A stretch of 64,000 nt of DNA from Labilithrix luteola. GTDB taxonomy: Bacteria > Myxococcota_A > Polyangia > Polyangiales > Polyangiaceae. A model generated the notes under the pieces. The model was not told where the DNA came from. It was given only the letters and a program-made list of their open reading frames with translations, and did not search any database. The translations under genes and the position numbers were made by a program. How positions within the stretch are numbered: the first letter of the stretch is position 1; the number at the start of each line of letters is the position of its first letter. The stretch covers positions 930,001 to 994,000 of the forward strand of contig NZ_CP012333.1 in assembly GCF_001263205.1 (NCBI RefSeq). Direction: 5' to 3'. Below are positions 8,803-17,127 of this stretch, piece by piece.

Positions 8803-9459
8803 TTAGCTGCGCACGATGGCGGGCAGGCCTTCGCGCGCCACGCCGCCGACGAGGGGAAGGCAGCTCTCGGCAAGGTCGAGGGTGAACTCGATGCCACGCG
8901 CCCGCGCTTCGTCGAGGAAGCGCTCGAGGTGTGCGAGGCACGCCCCTGGAATGTCGTGGAGCACGGTGAGCCGATGCGCGCCGGGCGTGCACGCGGCGAG
9001 CGCACGATCGGCCCAGCCTTCCGGGTCGTCCCAGTCGTGGGGGACGTCGTTCCAGAGCACGCACGTGTACGCGGCCTCGCGCAGGTAGCGTTCCGCCGCC
9101 GCGTTCAGGAGATGCGGGCCCACGATGCCGCCGCCGCCGAAGGGACGAAACAACTTGGCGCCCGACGACACTCGCGCCAGAAGCGGTGCGAGCAGTCGCT
9201 CCGTCGACACGATCTCGCGCTCGACGGCGTCCCCACGAGGATCGTCGCCGAGCGGAACCTCGTGGCTGTACGAGTGATTCCCCACGCGGTGCCCTTCGGC
9301 CAGCATCCGCTCCACGAGAGCACGGCCCTCGCCCGTGTCCACGTGCTTGCCGAGGACGAAGAAGTAAGCCTTCAGCCCGCGCTTCGACAGCGCCTCGAGC
9401 ACGTGCGGCGTGATCTCGGGCGTGGGGCCGTTGTCGAACGAGAGCGTGAGGCGCGTCAT
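8803..9459 (-). CDS. Polysaccharide deacetylase family protein (NodB fold) with altered motif 1
   Basis: 218 residues of carbohydrate esterase family 4. Motif 1, normally TFDDGP, reads SFDNGP: the catalytic-base Asp9 is kept but the metal-binding Asp is Asn10. Motif 2 is intact (His62 and His66 in NHSYSH). The protein has no signal peptide, so it is presumably cytoplasmic. Its ATG overlaps the stop of the VOC gene by four bases. The loss of a metal ligand suggests weak or changed activity, or a different deacylase reaction within the catabolic operon; this is inference. Length and fold are otherwise normal for a minimal NodB domain. Confidence 0.82.
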   Translation of the reverse strand: MTRLTLSFDNGPTPEITPHVLEALSKRGLKAYFFVLGKHVDTGEGRALVERMLAEGHRVGNHSYSHEVPLGDDPRGDAVEREIVSTERLLAPLLARVSSGAKLFRPFGGGGIVGPHLLNAAAERYLREAAYTCVLWNDVPHDWDDPEGWADRALAACTPGAHRLTVLHDIPGACLAHLERFLDEARARGIEFTLDLAESCLPLVGGVAREGLPAIVRS

Positions 9460-9986
9460 CGATAGGTGTTGTTCGACGTGTGATCGCCGGCGAGCCAGCG
9501 TGCGAGCTCCGCGTGCGCCGTCTTACGCTTGAAGTCGACCGCCTCGGCCGACACGGCTTCCGGCGCGTCGCACGTGAGCTCCACGATGAGGCCATCGGGG
9601 TCGGTCACGTAAAAGGACCGGCAGTATCCGTGCTCGAGCACGTACGAGCCTTCGATCTTGGCTTCCTTCACGCGCCCTTCGATCTCGGCGAGCGTGGCGG
9701 GGTCCACGTGCAGCGCGATGTGACGGAACGGCGAAGGCGCGAGCGTCGGACCGAACTCCGCCTGGTCGCTCGCGTTCGCGAACTGAAAGAACGCGAGCGC
9801 GCTCTTGTCGGCGAGCTCGAAGAAGCAGTGGCAGTATGTCCGGACGGAGCCGAACAGCTCGTCGGCCTCGCACCAGGTGGCCACGAGCGGCAGCCCGAGA
9901 ACGTCTTCGTAGAACTTCCGCGTCTGCGCGAGGTCCTTCACCACGTAGGCGTTGTGGTGAAGACGCGTGGGCAATCGTTTGGTCAT
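9456..9986 (-). CDS. VOC superfamily protein (glyoxalase/extradiol dioxygenase-like)
   Basis: 176 residues with two beta-alpha-beta-beta-beta units: a first His in HHNAYVVKDL, a second His in FRHIALHVDP, and a terminal Glu in GLIVELT, which are the usual metal-ligand positions. The residue spacing resembles catechol-2,3-dioxygenase-like VOC proteins more than lactoylglutathione lyases. It sits between the FAH-fold hydrolase (start and stop overlapping by one base, TAATG) and the deacetylase (ATGA), so it is clearly part of a catabolic operon. Ring cleavage or isomerisation of an aromatic or keto acid is inference. Confidence 0.87.
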   Translation of the reverse strand: MTKRLPTRLHHNAYVVKDLAQTRKFYEDVLGLPLVATWCEADELFGSVRTYCHCFFELADKSALAFFQFANASDQAEFGPTLAPSPFRHIALHVDPATLAEIEGRVKEAKIEGSYVLEHGYCRSFYVTDPDGLIVELTCDAPEAVSAEAVDFKRKTAHAELARWLAGDHTSNNTYR

Positions 9987-10876
9987 TACTTTCCTCCGTT
10001 CTCGCTGGCCTCGTTCGCCTCGTTCGTCACCAAGTTGCGCAAGATGCCGACCCGTTCGACTTCGACTTCACAAACATCCCCCGCCTTCAGGAAGCGAGGC
10101 GGTGTTCGCGCCGCGCCGACGCCGCTCGGCGTGCCCATGGCGATGACGTCGCCGGGTTCGAGGGTCATGGCCTCGGAGATCGCCACGATGGCGTCTTGCA
10201 CGTCGAAGATCATGTCACGCGTGTTCGCGTCTTGCATGATCTCGCCGTTGACGCGCATCTGGATACGGAGGCCCTGCGCGCCCGGCGGCAGCTCGTCCGA
10301 CGTCACGATTTCCGGCCCCATCGGGCCCGTGCGGTCGAAATTCTTGCCGAGCGTCCACTGGTGGGTGCGCTTCTGGCGATCACGAACGGAGCCGTCGTTG
10401 AAGAGCGTGTAACCGGCCACGTAATCGAGCGCACGCTCGCGCGTCACGCCACGCGCACGACGGCCGATAACCACCGCCAGCTCCGCTTCCCAATCGAACA
10501 TCGGCGAGCAAGCCGGGAGGATCATCGGCTGCTCGTGGCCGACGAAGCTCGAGAAGAACCGTGCGAACACCACCGGGAACTGCGGGGCATCGTACGCCGC
10601 TTCGGCAGCATGATCCCGGTAGTTGAGGCCAAGGCAGAGCACCTTCGTCGTCGCGTCGACGGGCGGGAGATAGTCCCACGTGCCCTGGATACGTGCCGAC
10701 GCCGGCGCATTCTTCGCGCGCGTCTCGAGCTCGCGCAGTGCACTCTCACCGAGCGCGAGGAGCGCAGTCAGGCTGCGCGGCATCTCGGGAGCGAGCGCCG
10801 CGACGTCGAGCATTCCTTCGGCGCGCCGCACGGCCAGGGTCTGCGTTCCATTCACGATGATCGACGCAATACGCAT
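9986..10876 (-). CDS. Fumarylacetoacetate hydrolase family protein
   Basis: 296 residues. The C-terminal FAH domain (about 90-285) contains VLCLGLNYRDHAAE, the metal-binding acidic residues in FDWEAELAVVIG, and the DVIAMGTPSGVG signature. Members hydrolyse or decarboxylate C-C bonds in acylpyruvates and meta-cleavage products, usually with Mg2+. The ATG at 10876 is preceded by AGAGGAAGC, a good ribosome-binding site; the open frame extends much further upstream but without a domain. It heads the leftward operon and is divergent from a GntR/FCD regulator. Near its 3' end lies a duplicated 9-base unit (encoding NEANEA). Confidence 0.93.
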   Translation of the reverse strand: MRIASIIVNGTQTLAVRRAEGMLDVAALAPEMPRSLTALLALGESALRELETRAKNAPASARIQGTWDYLPPVDATTKVLCLGLNYRDHAAEAAYDAPQFPVVFARFFSSFVGHEQPMILPACSPMFDWEAELAVVIGRRARGVTRERALDYVAGYTLFNDGSVRDRQKRTHQWTLGKNFDRTGPMGPEIVTSDELPPGAQGLRIQMRVNGEIMQDANTRDMIFDVQDAIVAISEAMTLEPGDVIAMGTPSGVGAARTPPRFLKAGDVCEVEVERVGILRNLVTNEANEASENGGK

Positions 10877-10928
10877 GCTTCCTCTGGGTCGAAACCATGA
10901 GCCTCGAGGGCCCTTCGTCGCAAGCGGA

Positions 10929-10942
10929 TTTTGTCGACAAAA
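10929..10942. promoter_or_regulatory. Palindromic operator candidate for the GntR regulator
   Basis: Perfect 14-base palindrome TTTTGTCGACAAAA in the divergent region between the FAH-hydrolase operon and the GntR gene. FCD-type GntR regulators often bind palindromes of the TTGTNNACAA sort. The core TGTCGACA recurs at 11742-11749, just ahead of the alpha/beta hydrolase gene. Confidence 0.6.
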
Positions 10943-11002
10943 ATCTCCCGACGGGTCACGCACTGCGTCAACACGCGAACGAACCGCTCCGATTGGGGTA
11001 GG

Positions 11003-11779
11003 ATGCGTGACGTGGCCAAACCACGACGAAGCGCGCGAACCACCTCGAGCACGGAACCGAATGTGTCGCTCACGACGAGCGTCCTCGACCGTTTGCGCAC
11101 CGACATTCTGAACGGACTCGTGGAGCCGGGCGAAAAGCTCAGGCTCGAACACCTCACCTCGCGTTACGGCAGCGGTCGCACGCCGCTCCGAGAGGCTTGC
11201 TCGAGACTCGCCGCCGAAGGCCTCGTGGTCGCCAGCGAACAGCGCGGGTTTCGTGTCGCTCCGATTTCGCGCGACGACCTCACCGACCTCACGCGAACAC
11301 GGCAGCGCATCGAGACGCTCGCGCTCCGAGACGCCATAAATTACGGCGATTCGGCCTGGGAGGCCGACGTCCGCTCGGCGCTCGATCGGCTCGCCGCCGT
11401 GACGCGTGCGCCCTCGCGCCCCCTCCCCGTGGCGTGGGAGAACGCTCACCGCGCACTGCACCTCGCGCTCCTCGGCGCGTGCCGTTCGCCGTGGCTCCTC
11501 CGCATCCACGGGCAGCTCTACGATCAGACCGAACGCTACCGCAGACTCTCGGAGGCCTATGCGGGCTCGTCGCGCGACGTCGAAGGGGAGCACGCCGCCC
11601 TCGTCCACGCAGCGCTGAATCGCGACGCCGAGCGAGCCTGCGCACTCCTCACGGAGCACATCGCGAAGACCGCCGAGGTCGTCCTCAAAGGTCATCCCAA
11701 GCTATCGCCCCCGCCGACCTGCTCGACAAGAATGACAAGAATGTCGACAAAACGTCGACCACGCACCCAGCGCCCTTGA
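11003..11779 (+). CDS. GntR family transcriptional regulator (FadR/FCD subfamily)
   Basis: About 258 residues. An N-terminal winged helix (about 25-85) carries the typical EKLRLEHLTSRYGSGRTPLREACSRLAAEGLV segment in pieces: REACSRLAAEGLV is the recognition region. The all-helical FCD effector domain follows, with metal-ligand His residues in ENAHRALH, GEHAALVH and LTEHIAK. The ATG at 11003 is chosen because it starts close to the helix-turn-helix. The frame is open upstream without domain support. It is divergent from the FAH operon and followed by the alpha/beta hydrolase; shared palindromes suggest that it controls both. Its C-terminus contains a duplicated 9-base unit. Confidence 0.9.
   Translation: MRDVAKPRRSARTTSSTEPNVSLTTSVLDRLRTDILNGLVEPGEKLRLEHLTSRYGSGRTPLREACSRLAAEGLVVASEQRGFRVAPISRDDLTDLTRTRQRIETLALRDAINYGDSAWEADVRSALDRLAAVTRAPSRPLPVAWENAHRALHLALLGACRSPWLLRIHGQLYDQTERYRRLSEAYAGSSRDVEGEHAALVHAALNRDAERACALLTEHIAKTAEVVLKGHPKLSPPPTCSTRMTRMSTKRRPRTQRP
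11742..11749. promoter_or_regulatory. Second TGTCGACA site, upstream of the hydrolase gene
   Basis: Eight-base palindrome TGTCGACA followed by AAA, matching the core of the 10929-10942 palindrome. It lies inside the 3' end of the GntR gene, about 50 bases before the hydrolase start at 11800. It could be a second, weaker operator. Confidence 0.35.
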
Positions 11780-11799
11780 CGGGAGCGAACCCGTCCTCG

Positions 11800-12681
11800 A
11801 TGGTCACACCCATGGCACAGCACGCGCCTTTCGCCGCGCCCCCCACGGACGTGCGAACGTTCGAAACGACGACCACGGACGGCGTGAGGATCGCCATCGA
11901 CGACGCGGGACCGCGCGATGCCCCTTGCGTCGTGTTCATCCACGGCCTCGCTCAGAGTCGACGCGCGTGGCGCGGCCAGCTCACCGGAGAACTCACCAAG
12001 GACTTCCGATGCGTCGCTTTCGACCTTCGCGGCCACGGTGACTCCGACAAGCCCAACGACGCTGCCGCGTACACCGAGCCCGGTCGATTCGCCTCCGACG
12101 TCGATGCCGTCCTCTCCGCGCTCGGGTCGCGCAAAGTCGTGCTCGTGCCGTGGTCCTACGGAGGCGCGGTGGTCGGCGACTACCTTCGCCAGCACGGCGA
12201 GTCGCGCGTAGCCGGGATCTTCGCTGTCGCCGCGGCCGTTCGCATGGGGCGCACCGCGAGCGCCTACTTCGGGCCCGTGATGATGAAGAACGCACGTGGC
12301 CTGATGAGCGAAGACGACGCGATGTATCGCTCGAGCGCGCTCGCCTTCATTGCAGGATGCATGCGTCTACCCGAAGACGGATTCGGCGAATCGGCCGTGT
12401 CCGAGATGATGCGTGTTCCGGCCTACGTGCGACGGGCGATGCTCTCGCGCAGTGAGGACTACCTCGCGGAGTACACGACCGGGCGCTTTCCCCTCGCGGC
12501 CATTCAAGGTGCACACGACGAGGTCGTGCTCGGCTCGCTCGCGGAGGAGCTCGTGGGCAACCGGGCGGAGCTCCACGTGGTGGCCGAGGCCGCACACGTC
12601 CCATTCGTGGACGCCAAGAGCGACTTCGAGCGCATCCTTCGCTCGTTCGCACGCCGCGCCTTCGCATCGAACGGCGGTTGA
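11800..12681 (+). CDS. Alpha/beta hydrolase
   Basis: About 293 residues. Visible features are the oxyanion-hole motif FIHGLAQSRRAW, the nucleophile elbow WSYGG, an acid in QGAHDEVV and the catalytic His in EAAHVPFV. No signal peptide. It could be a C-C hydrolase, lactonase or esterase; the association with FAH-fold and VOC genes favours a meta-cleavage-type hydrolase, but this is inference. The ATG at 11800 lies 20 bases after the GntR stop; a second in-frame ATG at 11812 is equally plausible. An operator-like TGTCGACA palindrome is present upstream. Confidence 0.88.
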   Translation: MVTPMAQHAPFAAPPTDVRTFETTTTDGVRIAIDDAGPRDAPCVVFIHGLAQSRRAWRGQLTGELTKDFRCVAFDLRGHGDSDKPNDAAAYTEPGRFASDVDAVLSALGSRKVVLVPWSYGGAVVGDYLRQHGESRVAGIFAVAAAVRMGRTASAYFGPVMMKNARGLMSEDDAMYRSSALAFIAGCMRLPEDGFGESAVSEMMRVPAYVRRAMLSRSEDYLAEYTTGRFPLAAIQGAHDEVVLGSLAEELVGNRAELHVVAEAAHVPFVDAKSDFERILRSFARRAFASNGG

Positions 12682-12759
12682 GCCCGAGCATTGTTCACCG
12701 CGTCTCGGCACCGAGCGAGGCGGGTCGACTCCGGCGATCCGTAGGGCTAGGCTCGACGC

Positions 12760-13089
12760 ATGAGCGGCGTGAGCGAGAACATCGAAGGAAAGCTGCGTGA
12801 GGCGCTCGCGCCGGTTCACCTCGAGGTCGTCAACGAGAGCCACATGCACAACGTGCCCAAGGGCTCGCAGACGCACTTCAAGGTCGTCATCGTCAGCGAC
12901 CGCTTCGAGGGCCTGTCGTCCGTGCGGCGCCATCAGCTCGTCTACGGCGCATTGAAAGACGAGCTCTCGCGCAAGCCCGCCCAAGGCGGGATTCACGCGC
13001 TCGCCATCACGTCACGCACGCCGAGCGAGTGGGCCGAGAGCCCCGAAGCGAACACGTCGCCGCTCTGCATGGGCGGCAACGGCAAGTAA
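12760..13089 (+). CDS. BolA family protein
   Basis: 109 residues. The BolA fold can be followed from KLREALAPVHLEVVNESHMH through HFKVVIVSDRFEG to the conserved RHQLVYGALKDEL and the closing HALAITSRTPSEW. The conserved His in HALAI and in NESHMHN are possible Fe-S ligands with a monothiol glutaredoxin. BolA proteins act in iron-sulfur trafficking or as transcription modulators. The gene stands alone and converges on the lamin-tail lipoprotein gene; no glutaredoxin gene lies nearby. Confidence 0.95.
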   Translation: MSGVSENIEGKLREALAPVHLEVVNESHMHNVPKGSQTHFKVVIVSDRFEGLSSVRRHQLVYGALKDELSRKPAQGGIHALAITSRTPSEWAESPEANTSPLCMGGNGK

Positions 13090-13098
13090 ACCTCGGCC

Positions 13099-13866
13099 TC
13101 AGGAGCCGTTCGAAGCGCCCGGCGTGACGTCGCCCTGCGCGAAGTCCGACTGGTTGTCGTCGGTGTCCGCGCCGTCCGGATGGCGACCGATCGACTTGCC
13201 GGGGGTCGCGATCTTTGCGGCCGTTCCCTCGGTGTACTTGCCCGTCGCGCCCCAGCCGACGGCGTCGACGATGCTTCCGCTCTCGTCGACCAGCGCGATC
13301 TGACCGCCGGCATTTCCGAGCGTCCCGTTGAAGGTCTTGTCCGGCGTCACGCCGATGTCGCCGGCGCCGAGCAGATAGAACTTCCCGCCCTTCAGCGTGG
13401 CACCATTACCCGCCTTGAAGAACGCCGTGCCGTCCGCCGAGGAAGCAGGGCTCTTCGGGAGATAACGGACCTCCCATCCGCTGAAGTCGACGTCGCACGC
13501 GTTCGGGTTGTAGAGCTCGACGAACTCGGCGTTGTTGGTGCCTTCGACGAGCACCTCGTTGATCACGAGCTTCGTCGTGCATCCCGACGGTCCGCCACCG
13601 CCACCTTCTGCAGCACCGTCTTTCGTGCCGTTGCCACCGCTTCCGCCGTCCTTGTCCGAAGGGAGCACCGACGAGTCACCTCGTCCCGATGTCGAGGCGT
13701 CGCCGTTCGTCTCCTCGCTACCACCCAGGTCGGCGTCGGTTCCGTTCGCGCATGCTGGCGCGAGCAGCGCGAGAACGAGGACGGGAAGCACGAGGCTCGC
13801 CGCGCCTGCCCCCACGAGCATCACCTTCGCCCGCCCGGGCGTGCCCGGAGACCGGACGGACGACAT
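13099..13866 (-). CDS. Lamin-tail-domain lipoprotein
   Basis: 255 residues. A signal sequence ends in a lipobox (LLAPAC). A Gly/Asp/Ser-rich linker follows, then a lamin-tail (LTD) domain (about residues 95-250): KLVINEVLVEGTNNAEFVELYNPNACDVDFSGW and GQIALVDESGSIVDAVGWG are typical when read in pieces. LTD domains in bacteria occur on surface and secreted proteins, often as structural or targeting modules. It follows the small ERR-rich gene on the same strand with an 11-base gap, so they probably share a transcript. Function unknown. Confidence 0.87.
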   Translation of the reverse strand: MSSVRSPGTPGRAKVMLVGAGAASLVLPVLVLALLAPACANGTDADLGGSEETNGDASTSGRGDSSVLPSDKDGGSGGNGTKDGAAEGGGGGPSGCTTKLVINEVLVEGTNNAEFVELYNPNACDVDFSGWEVRYLPKSPASSADGTAFFKAGNGATLKGGKFYLLGAGDIGVTPDKTFNGTLGNAGGQIALVDESGSIVDAVGWGATGKYTEGTAAKIATPGKSIGRHPDGADTDDNQSDFAQGDVTPGASNGS

Positions 13867-13877
13867 GTTCGAGGCCC

Positions 13878-14138
13878 TCAGCGAGACGCCGAGATGTCGG
13901 GCGAGCTCGGGCTCGGCTTCTGAACTTCGGCGGGTGCCGCGATGCGCAAGGCGCGCTCGCTGGCACGCTCCCAGCGGAGAATGTCTTCGAGGGCGTCGGT
14001 CATCGATTCGACCATGCCGCGCTGCTCGACCTCGCGGCGCTCACCGGTGGCGGCGCGCATCGTGTCCGAGCGGCGCTCGACGGCAATACGACGTTCGGAC
14101 GTTCGGCGCTCGGTTCCATTCTGCTTCTGGCTGCTCAT
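13878..14138 (-). CDS. Small charged protein, unknown function
   Basis: 86 residues. I do not recognise a family. The first half is Arg/Glu-rich with repeated ERR triplets (GTERRTSERRIAVERRSDT), the second half looks helical (SMTDALEDILRWERASERALRI). It is likely real: TGGGAGGAAG stands at correct spacing before the ATG, and its stop is 11 bases from the next co-directional gene. There is no signal peptide. The ERR-rich head resembles the leader of PilZ-type proteins but no PilZ domain follows. Confidence 0.6.
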   Translation of the reverse strand: MSSQKQNGTERRTSERRIAVERRSDTMRAATGERREVEQRGMVESMTDALEDILRWERASERALRIAAPAEVQKPSPSSPDISASR

Positions 14139-14305
14139 TGAACGCGCTTCCTCCCAGTCACTTATCTTCGGATCGCACTCTCGAGGCTAGAAAGTTGCGA
14201 AATCCGAAACGAGTCGAGCCAATCACTATCAGCCGAGTCGACGAGCCCGCCTGATCCCCGAATCTCGAAGTCTCGGCGGACGCTGCGAGCGGTGCGAGCC
14301 CAGCT

Positions 14306-14350
14306 CACGGGCGTCACGGGCGTCACGGGGCGTCACGGGCGTCACGAGCC
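14306..14350. repeat. Tandem 9-base repeat, CACGGGCGT units
   Basis: Four to five units of CACGGGCGT (one is a base longer), directly downstream of the HSDL2-like gene stop at 14361. It is the longest of several 9-base tandem repeats found at gene edges in this window. Confidence 0.7.
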
Positions 14351-14360
14351 CGTTTGGGCG

Positions 14361-15191
14361 TCAGAGAAAATAATCCGGGAACAGATCCTCGTCCTTGATT
14401 CCCGGGGTCACAGAGTAGCGCGAGAAATCGGACGTGCCGCTCTCACGCAGGATCTCTTCGTCGATTGCGAAGTGGCCGGTGTAGTCCGTGCTCTTGCGCG
14501 TGAGGATCGCGTGAGCCGCGTCGGCCATGATGTCGGGCTTGCGACTACCTCGCACCGTCGCGTCTCCTCCGAGGAGATTCTGAACGGCCGCGGTCGCGAT
14601 GACGGTTCGTGGCCACAGAGCGTTGACCGCGATGCGCTTGGACTTCAGCTCGTCGGACATGCCGAGCACGCACATGCTCATGCCGAACTTCGCCATCGTG
14701 TAGGCAACGTGCGGGGCGAACCAGCGCGCCTCCATGTTGAGCGGCGGCGAGATGTTGAGGATGTGCGGGTTCTCCGCTTTCTCGAGGAACGGAATGCACG
14801 CCTGCGAGCAGGCGAACGTTCCACGCGTGTTGATGCCGTGCATCAGGTCGAAGCGCTTCATCGGCGTTTCGAGTGTGCCCGTGAGGCTGATCGCGCTCGC
14901 GTTGTTCACGAGCACGTCGATACCGCCGAAGGTGTCGACGGCCTGCTTCACGGCGGCGTGGATCTGCTCTTCCATGCGCACGTCGACCACGCAGGCGAGA
15001 GCCTTGCCGCCTGCGGCTTCGATCTCTTCCTTCGCGCTGTAGATCGTGCCGGGGAGCTTCGGGTTTGGCTCTGCGGTCTTCGCCGCGATGACCACGTTGG
15101 CGCCATCGGCAGCTGCGCGAAGAGCGATGGCCTTGCCGATGCCGCGACTGGCGCCCGTGATGAAGAGCGTCTTGCCTTGAAGAGTGCTCAT
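14361..15191 (-). CDS. HSDL2-like short-chain dehydrogenase
   Basis: 276 residues of the SDR family. The NAD(P)-binding motif GASRGIG starts near residue 13, NNAS follows, then a catalytic Ser/Tyr/Lys set in NISPP and AYTMAKFG. The wording around the active site (SPPLN, W, HVAYTMAKFGMSMCVLGM) is that of hydroxysteroid dehydrogenase-like protein 2, and the usual SCP2 domain at the C-terminus is absent. The substrate is probably a fatty acyl or sterol-like lipid. The ATG at 15191 is preceded by AAGGA, almost without spacing. Downstream lies a 9-base tandem repeat. Confidence 0.9.
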   Translation of the reverse strand: MSTLQGKTLFITGASRGIGKAIALRAAADGANVVIAAKTAEPNPKLPGTIYSAKEEIEAAGGKALACVVDVRMEEQIHAAVKQAVDTFGGIDVLVNNASAISLTGTLETPMKRFDLMHGINTRGTFACSQACIPFLEKAENPHILNISPPLNMEARWFAPHVAYTMAKFGMSMCVLGMSDELKSKRIAVNALWPRTVIATAAVQNLLGGDATVRGSRKPDIMADAAHAILTRKSTDYTGHFAIDEEILRESGTSDFSRYSVTPGIKDEDLFPDYFL

Positions 15192-15535
15192 TCCTTGGCT
15201 GGCACTACGAGATGGAATGGCCGCGGTCAATGGACGTTTTCGCCCATGAAACTGTTCTTGCGCATTCTTTCGCGATCGCGTCGCGCGAACGACAAAAGGA
15301 CGTGCGCGTGCGTTCGTGGGTGCTATGCGCCCGTGTTTCTCCGACCGTCGGTAGCGCGTGAAACGTCTGTAAGATCGGTCGGCGCAGTGCGTTATGCGAG
15401 GGGGCACGCACGTCGTTCATGTGTGCAGGGCGGAGGCGAAGGAATTTTTCGCGTCCCCTGCCTTCACGCAGACCTTCCGGCCCCCTCGGACGTCTGTTCC
15501 GAGCCAACTCGCTCTCGACGAAAGGAAGTTCGGTG
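15192..15535. other. Divergent intergenic region
   Basis: 344 bases between the leftward HSDL2-like gene and the rightward lipoprotein gene at 15536. It must hold both promoters, but I see no clear consensus boxes. AAAGGAAG, the ribosome-binding site of the lipoprotein, lies at its right end. No convincing small gene. Confidence 0.4.
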
Positions 15536-16957
15536 ATGAAACGCGCTCTCGTTCTCGGCTCGCTGTTCGCTCTGCTCTCCAGCGCCGCGTGCACACGCGA
15601 GAAGGTGATCATCGTCAAAGAGCCCGCGACCGAGAAGAACGCGAAGACGGAGGCGACGCCCGCATCATCCACCACCGCGGCCGCCGAAGCACAGAGCACG
15701 CCCGTCGCGAAGGACGAGTCGGAAGACGACAGCGAGTGGGGCATTCGAAACCCGAGCGACAGCCAGGACTACGCCCGCGTCGTCAACAAGGTCGCCGGCA
15801 TGGTCTCCGATTCGGATCTCCAGCGCCGCGTGCGCGCGCGTTCGCTCTCACTCGTCAACGTGACGTGGGAAGACACGGGGCGCGCAGAGAGTTCGGCGCT
15901 CGGTCCGAACATCTCGGACCTCTCGCTGCAGGTGCGCACGCGTGACGAGCGCGGCCAGTTCCAATCCGCGATCATGCCCGTCATCCGCTTTCCGAACTTC
16001 ACCGACCGAACCGGTGACGTGCCGGCCGATCGCTTCTTCATCCGCGTGGGCAACGAGAACGGTCAGTCACTTCGAACAGTGCCCCTCACCGACGTGCTGA
16101 AGAACGTCAAAGCGTTCGCCTCGAAGCCCGACTCGATCCTCGGCTCGGGCAACCTGCTCGCGCCGCGCGACTCGCACTTTCTCGTCAGCGCGCAGGCCGT
16201 GTTCCTTCCGATTCCGAAGAGCGGCAAGGCGCAGTTCAACCCCGTGCTCTTCAACTACCAGTCGGCGCCGCGGTCCCCCGCGGTGCTCACGATCCTCGTC
16301 ACGCGACAGGGAACGAGCATCCAGGTGATCGAGAACAAGCCCGAAGACGTGACCTCGGCGGGGTGGGGCCAGGAGCTCTACTTCAACAACAACGCGCAGC
16401 GCGCGGCATTCACCGCCGAGCGAAAGAGCGACGTCGAGCAGCGCATCGCGGCGCAAGGCGGTCCGAAGACGGAAGACGACAAGAGCGCGCTCCAGAAGGG
16501 AGCCGACGTTCTGTTCCTCGTGCAGGTTCCGCTCAAGCACGCGAACGCGGGTCGCCTTGGCGGCGCGTTTCCGTCGTCGGGTGGCGTTGGTGGAGGCTTC
16601 GCCGCGCCGGCAAGCGCTGCTCCTGCGAAGCCAATGGCGAAGGGCATGGCCGTCGCCGAGGAGCGGAGCGACGTCGAGCAAGCCGTGCTCGGTCACGGGC
16701 CGAACGTGGGTCCGTACAACGAGGGCCACCGCCTCAAGCTCGAACGCGATCCGAAGTTTCCGATCCGCATCACCGTGCAGTTCTACAAGGCGACGAGCAA
16801 CGGCGTGGCGAGCGACATCGATCTCGACAGCATCGCGCGCTCGATCGGCAGCGTGTACGAGCACGCGGACTTCGTGGGCTCGCTCGTGATGCCCGAAGGC
16901 GACCCGCGACGCCCCACCGCATGGCAGAAAGTCCCCCACGAGTGGTTCCCTTGGTGA
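15536..16957 (+). CDS. Lipoprotein of unknown function
   Basis: 473 residues. Signal sequence with lipobox (LLSSAAC, Cys at about 19), followed by an Ala/Thr/Glu-rich linker (about residues 28-65). The rest is a folded region with no family that I recognise; it has a Gly/Ala-rich insert near residues 340-370. The ATG at 15536 is preceded by AAAGGAAG. The segment QFQSAIMPVIRFPNFTDRTGDVP and the late VTVQFYKATSNGVASDIDL suggest an all-beta, surface-exposed protein; this is inference. The next gene, also a lipoprotein, begins 170 bases downstream. Confidence 0.8.
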   Translation: MKRALVLGSLFALLSSAACTREKVIIVKEPATEKNAKTEATPASSTTAAAEAQSTPVAKDESEDDSEWGIRNPSDSQDYARVVNKVAGMVSDSDLQRRVRARSLSLVNVTWEDTGRAESSALGPNISDLSLQVRTRDERGQFQSAIMPVIRFPNFTDRTGDVPADRFFIRVGNENGQSLRTVPLTDVLKNVKAFASKPDSILGSGNLLAPRDSHFLVSAQAVFLPIPKSGKAQFNPVLFNYQSAPRSPAVLTILVTRQGTSIQVIENKPEDVTSAGWGQELYFNNNAQRAAFTAERKSDVEQRIAAQGGPKTEDDKSALQKGADVLFLVQVPLKHANAGRLGGAFPSSGGVGGGFAAPASAAPAKPMAKGMAVAEERSDVEQAVLGHGPNVGPYNEGHRLKLERDPKFPIRITVQFYKATSNGVASDIDLDSIARSIGSVYEHADFVGSLVMPEGDPRRPTAWQKVPHEWFPW

Positions 16958-17127
16958 AGGGAGTCTCGCTCGACATGCCCTCGCACGGATGATCACGAGC
17001 CGCGCGCGCTCCTTGGGTTCGCGTGCGGCGTATCCGCCTCCCATTCTCCTCGAGAATCCGGGCGTTCTTCGCGATGGACTGCGATCGGCACCGCCGTTGC
17101 AGTTCCCTGGGAGCGTGGAGGTGGACC

